From assembly GCA_021163745.1 (NCBI GenBank), contig JAGGTM010000026.1:1-6028 (forward strand): a stretch of DNA of 6,028 nucleotides. Direction: 5' to 3'. The position numbers and the translations under genes were made by a program. Shown here in pieces: positions 4,270 to 6,028 of this stretch. Below the pieces are notes generated by a model. It saw only the letters and a list, made by a program, of their open reading frames with translations, made no database searches and was not told the origin of the DNA. How positions within the stretch are numbered: position 1 is the first letter of the stretch; the number at the start of each line of letters is the position of its first letter. This DNA comes from a bacterium (GTDB taxonomy: Bacteria > Patescibacteriota > Minisyncoccia > Portnoybacterales > JAGGTM01).

Positions 4270-5265
4270 ATGACAAACACCAAATCTTTTTCTAAAAGAA
4301 AACTTATAGTTATTTTAGGTCCTACTGCTTCTGGAAAATCGGATTTAGCAGTGAAATTGGCCCTTTGCCTTAGTTCAGAGCAAGCTAAAAAGAAATTTGG
4401 AATAAAAGGAGCAGAGATTGTTTCAGTAGATTCTCGCCAAGTATACAAAGGAATGGATATTGGAACAGGCAAAATTACAAAAAAAGAAATGCAAGGTATC
4501 CCCCATCATCTTTTAGATGTTGCTTCTCCCAAAAGAAGGTTTACAGTGGTTCAGTTTGTAAAAAAAGCAAAAGAAGCAATAAAAAAAATTTATAAAAAAA
4601 ATAAAATTCCCATTGTATGCGGAGGAACTGCTTTTTATATCTACGCCTTAACTGACGGACTTATTATTCCAGAAGTAAAGCCTGACTGGAAATTAAGAAA
4701 AAAATTAGAAAAATTATCTCCTGAAAAGCTATATCAAAAATTAAAAAAATTAGACCCCCAAAGAGCAAAAACTATTGAAAAAAACAATAAAAGACGGCTA
4801 ATTAGAGCATTAGAGATTGTAATAAAAACAAAAAAACCCGTGCCTAAATTAAAAAGAAAACCAGAATTTAATTGTTTATTTATTGGGATTAAACACGGCA
4901 AAATAAAGTTAAAAAGTTTAATACATAAAAGATTAAAAAAACGGCTAAAACAGGGAATGATAAATGAAGTAAAAAAGTTAAAAAAAACTGGCCTATCCTG
5001 GAAGAGATTGGAGGAATTCGGTCTGGAATATAAATGGGTAAGTTTGTATCTACAAGATAAAATAGATTACAAACAAATGGTAGAAAGACTAGAAAACGAC
5101 ATATGCAATTTCGCCAAAAGACAAATGACTTGGTTTAAAAAACTTGCCCGCCAGCAATCTGAGCCTCAGGAAATTGTGAGCGGGAATAAAAAAATTCATT
5201 GGGTGAAAAATTTTAATCAGGCAAAAAAATTAGTAATGGACTTTTTAAAAAATCCTCCCTCTTAA
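4270..5265 (+). CDS. miaA: tRNA dimethylallyltransferase (MiaA)
   Basis: MiaA transfers the dimethylallyl group of DMAPP to N6 of A37 in UNN-reading tRNAs, making the substrate of MiaB. The P-loop is GPTASGKS (17-24). SVDSRQVYKGMDIGTGK (52-68) holds the catalytic Asp, D54. GIPHHLLDV (76-84), VCGGTAFY (116-123), RRLIRALEI (175-183) and NFAKRQMTWF (280-289) complete the family pattern. The helical region where most members have a GYK/RE motif reads FGLEYKW (250-256), a variant. At 331 residues it is somewhat longer than usual, partly through about 14 extra residues after TWFKK that coincide with a palindromic insert (5147-5184). The ATG start is a few residues before the P-loop strand and lacks a Shine-Dalgarno site. 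A 337-bp gap separates it from miaB, so it may have its own transcript. Confidence 0.93.
   Translation: MTNTKSFSKRKLIVILGPTASGKSDLAVKLALCLSSEQAKKKFGIKGAEIVSVDSRQVYKGMDIGTGKITKKEMQGIPHHLLDVASPKRRFTVVQFVKKAKEAIKKIYKKNKIPIVCGGTAFYIYALTDGLIIPEVKPDWKLRKKLEKLSPEKLYQKLKKLDPQRAKTIEKNNKRRLIRALEIVIKTKKPVPKLKRKPEFNCLFIGIKHGKIKLKSLIHKRLKKRLKQGMINEVKKLKKTGLSWKRLEEFGLEYKWVSLYLQDKIDYKQMVERLENDICNFAKRQMTWFKKLARQQSEPQEIVSGNKKIHWVKNFNQAKKLVMDFLKNPPS
5147..5184 (+). repeat. In-frame palindromic insert near the miaA 3' end
   Basis: The 38 bp form nested inverted arms: CCCGC (5147-5151) with GCGGG (5180-5184), CAAT (5155-5158) with ATTG (5173-5176), and CTGAG (5159-5163) with CTCAG (5165-5169), separated by a 3x3 internal loop and a GAA bulge. 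It is read in frame as part of ARQQSEPQEIVSGN, just where ordinary MiaA proteins run from TWFR straight to the I-W strand. It is visibly richer in GC and in codons such as CGC, CAG, GAG and GTG than the rest of the gene. Confidence 0.55.
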
Positions 5266-5272
5266 TCTCCCC

Positions 5273-5316
5273 CCTTTTCGAGAGTAATAGAGGGAGTCTC
5301 TCCCTCAGAGAAAAGG
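5273..5316. terminator. Nested hairpin between convergent miaA and gatB, possible transcription end
   Basis: GAGGGAG (5290-5296) and CTCCCTC (5300-5306) pair perfectly around TCT. Outside them CCTTTTC (5273-5279) pairs with GAAAAGG (5310-5316), and further out TCCCTCT (5256-5262, the end of miaA) can pair with AGAGGGA (5326-5332). A separate stem ATAACA/TGTTAT lies at 5340-5354. The position between converging genes suits a bidirectional terminator, but no T-run follows on either strand, so the role is uncertain. The words agagtaata at 5281-5289 and 5334-5342 are direct repeats around the hairpin. Confidence 0.35.
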
Positions 5317-5369
5317 AAGGTTTAGAGAGGGAAAGAGTAATAACAGATTGTTATCAAAGCGGTTAGCAA

Positions 5370-6028
5370 CTACACTTTATTTTTTAATTTCTCTTCCAAT
5401 ATCTCTTTTACTATCTGCGGATTGGCTTTTCCTTTAGTTTCTTTCATTGTTTTACCTATTAAAAATTGCAAAGCATTTTGTTTCCCTTTTTTATAGTCAT
5501 CAATTGCCTGAGAATTATTTTCAATAACTTTTTTTACAATTTCCTCCAGTCGACTCCTATCGCTTAATTGAGATAAATCCTTTTCTTGAATTATATGAGT
5601 TGGATCATCCCCAGTAATAAACATTTCTTTTAACAATCTCTGGGCGCCTGTGGAAGAAACCGCGCCTTTATAAACAAGAACTATAAATTCTGCAAAATTT
5701 TCTGCAGTAATCTTTTTTGGCAAGACAAAATGAGAAATCTCTGAATCCCCTGATATTCCTAAAATTTCTGTAATAAGATAATTAGCAGTAAGTTTGTATA
5801 ATTTATTAACTGGAATATTTTTTTCAAATTCTTCTGTTAAGGGTATCTCTGATACCACATTTTCAAAATAATTTGCCAGTTCTTTATTTCTAACAAGAAT
5901 TTCAATATCATGCTCCGGCAAATTATACTCTTTCTTAAATCTTTTCCTTTTTTGATTTGGTAATTCTGGAATTTCTAATGCTATTTTTTTGATGTATTTT
6001 TCAGTAAAACGCAAAGGCGGCAAATCCG
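5370..6028 (-). CDS. gatB: Aspartyl/glutamyl-tRNA amidotransferase subunit B, C-terminal part (runs off right edge)
   Basis: GatB is the tRNA-binding, kinase-like subunit of GatCAB, which amidates Glu-tRNA(Gln) and/or Asp-tRNA(Asn). The frame is open through the right edge: the residues before the TTG at 6023 read DLPPL, a GatB motif, so that TTG is internal and not a start. About 219 codons are visible of a protein usually near 480 residues. They cover the helical linker (IPELPNQKRKRF..EYNLPEHDIEIL) and the whole YqeY-like tail domain (from about FAEFIVLVYKGAVSS to the end), with the hallmark MKETKGKANPQ near the C terminus. The N-terminal cradle domain is outside the window. The stop is TAG at 5372-5370. 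The gene converges with miaA across 104 bp. No heptad array is seen in the visible part. Confidence 0.93.
   Translation of the reverse strand, partial: DLPPLRFTEKYIKKIALEIPELPNQKRKRFKKEYNLPEHDIEILVRNKELANYFENVVSEIPLTEEFEKNIPVNKLYKLTANYLITEILGISGDSEISHFVLPKKITAENFAEFIVLVYKGAVSSTGAQRLLKEMFITGDDPTHIIQEKDLSQLSDRSRLEEIVKKVIENNSQAIDDYKKGKQNALQFLIGKTMKETKGKANPQIVKEILEEKLKNKV

Overview
This AT-rich, tightly packed window uses the standard genetic code: one gene ends in tandem TGA TGA. It looks like a chromosome piece from a reduced-genome uncultured bacterium, most like Candidate Phyla Radiation (Patescibacteria, Parcubacteria-type). That placement is inferred from compact proteins, lysine-rich AT-biased coding, absence of Shine-Dalgarno sites and short repeat words at gene junctions. 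No taxonomic marker gene was searched.

Layout. Minus strand, leaving a divergent promoter region near 2839-2897: a GT2 glycosyltransferase of the dolichyl-phosphate glucosyltransferase (ALG5) type, then galT, a DedA membrane protein, and the first 58 codons of tpiA, which runs off the left edge. Plus strand: miaB and miaA, separated by 337 bp without a convincing gene. Convergent with miaA on the minus strand is the C-terminal part of gatB, which runs off the right edge.

How the genes fit. GalT can supply UDP-hexose, the glycosyltransferase may load a sugar on polyprenyl phosphate, and DedA proteins are linked to polyprenyl-phosphate recycling, so the minus-strand genes make a plausible envelope-glycan module beside glycolytic tpiA. 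MiaA and MiaB carry out consecutive modifications of tRNA A37. GatB belongs to the amidotransferase that makes Gln-tRNA and/or Asn-tRNA.

The most unusual content is short repeats. Many gene junctions carry degenerate tandem arrays with a 7-bp period (8 bp at one site), whose words differ by site and are often arranged as inverted arms. galT is flanked by two inverted copies of the same heptad element: a long one (817-1009) holding a foldable core of about 135 nt, and a short one (2002-2044) with no core. The word aacatgt occurs at the tpiA-dedA junction, where it supplies the dedA stop codon, and again in frame inside miaB. In miaB exactly the two positions that would give in-frame TAA are changed. 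miaA carries a separate in-frame GC-richer palindrome near its C terminus. Together these suggest a family of small repeats that spread through junctions and are sometimes tolerated inside essential genes.
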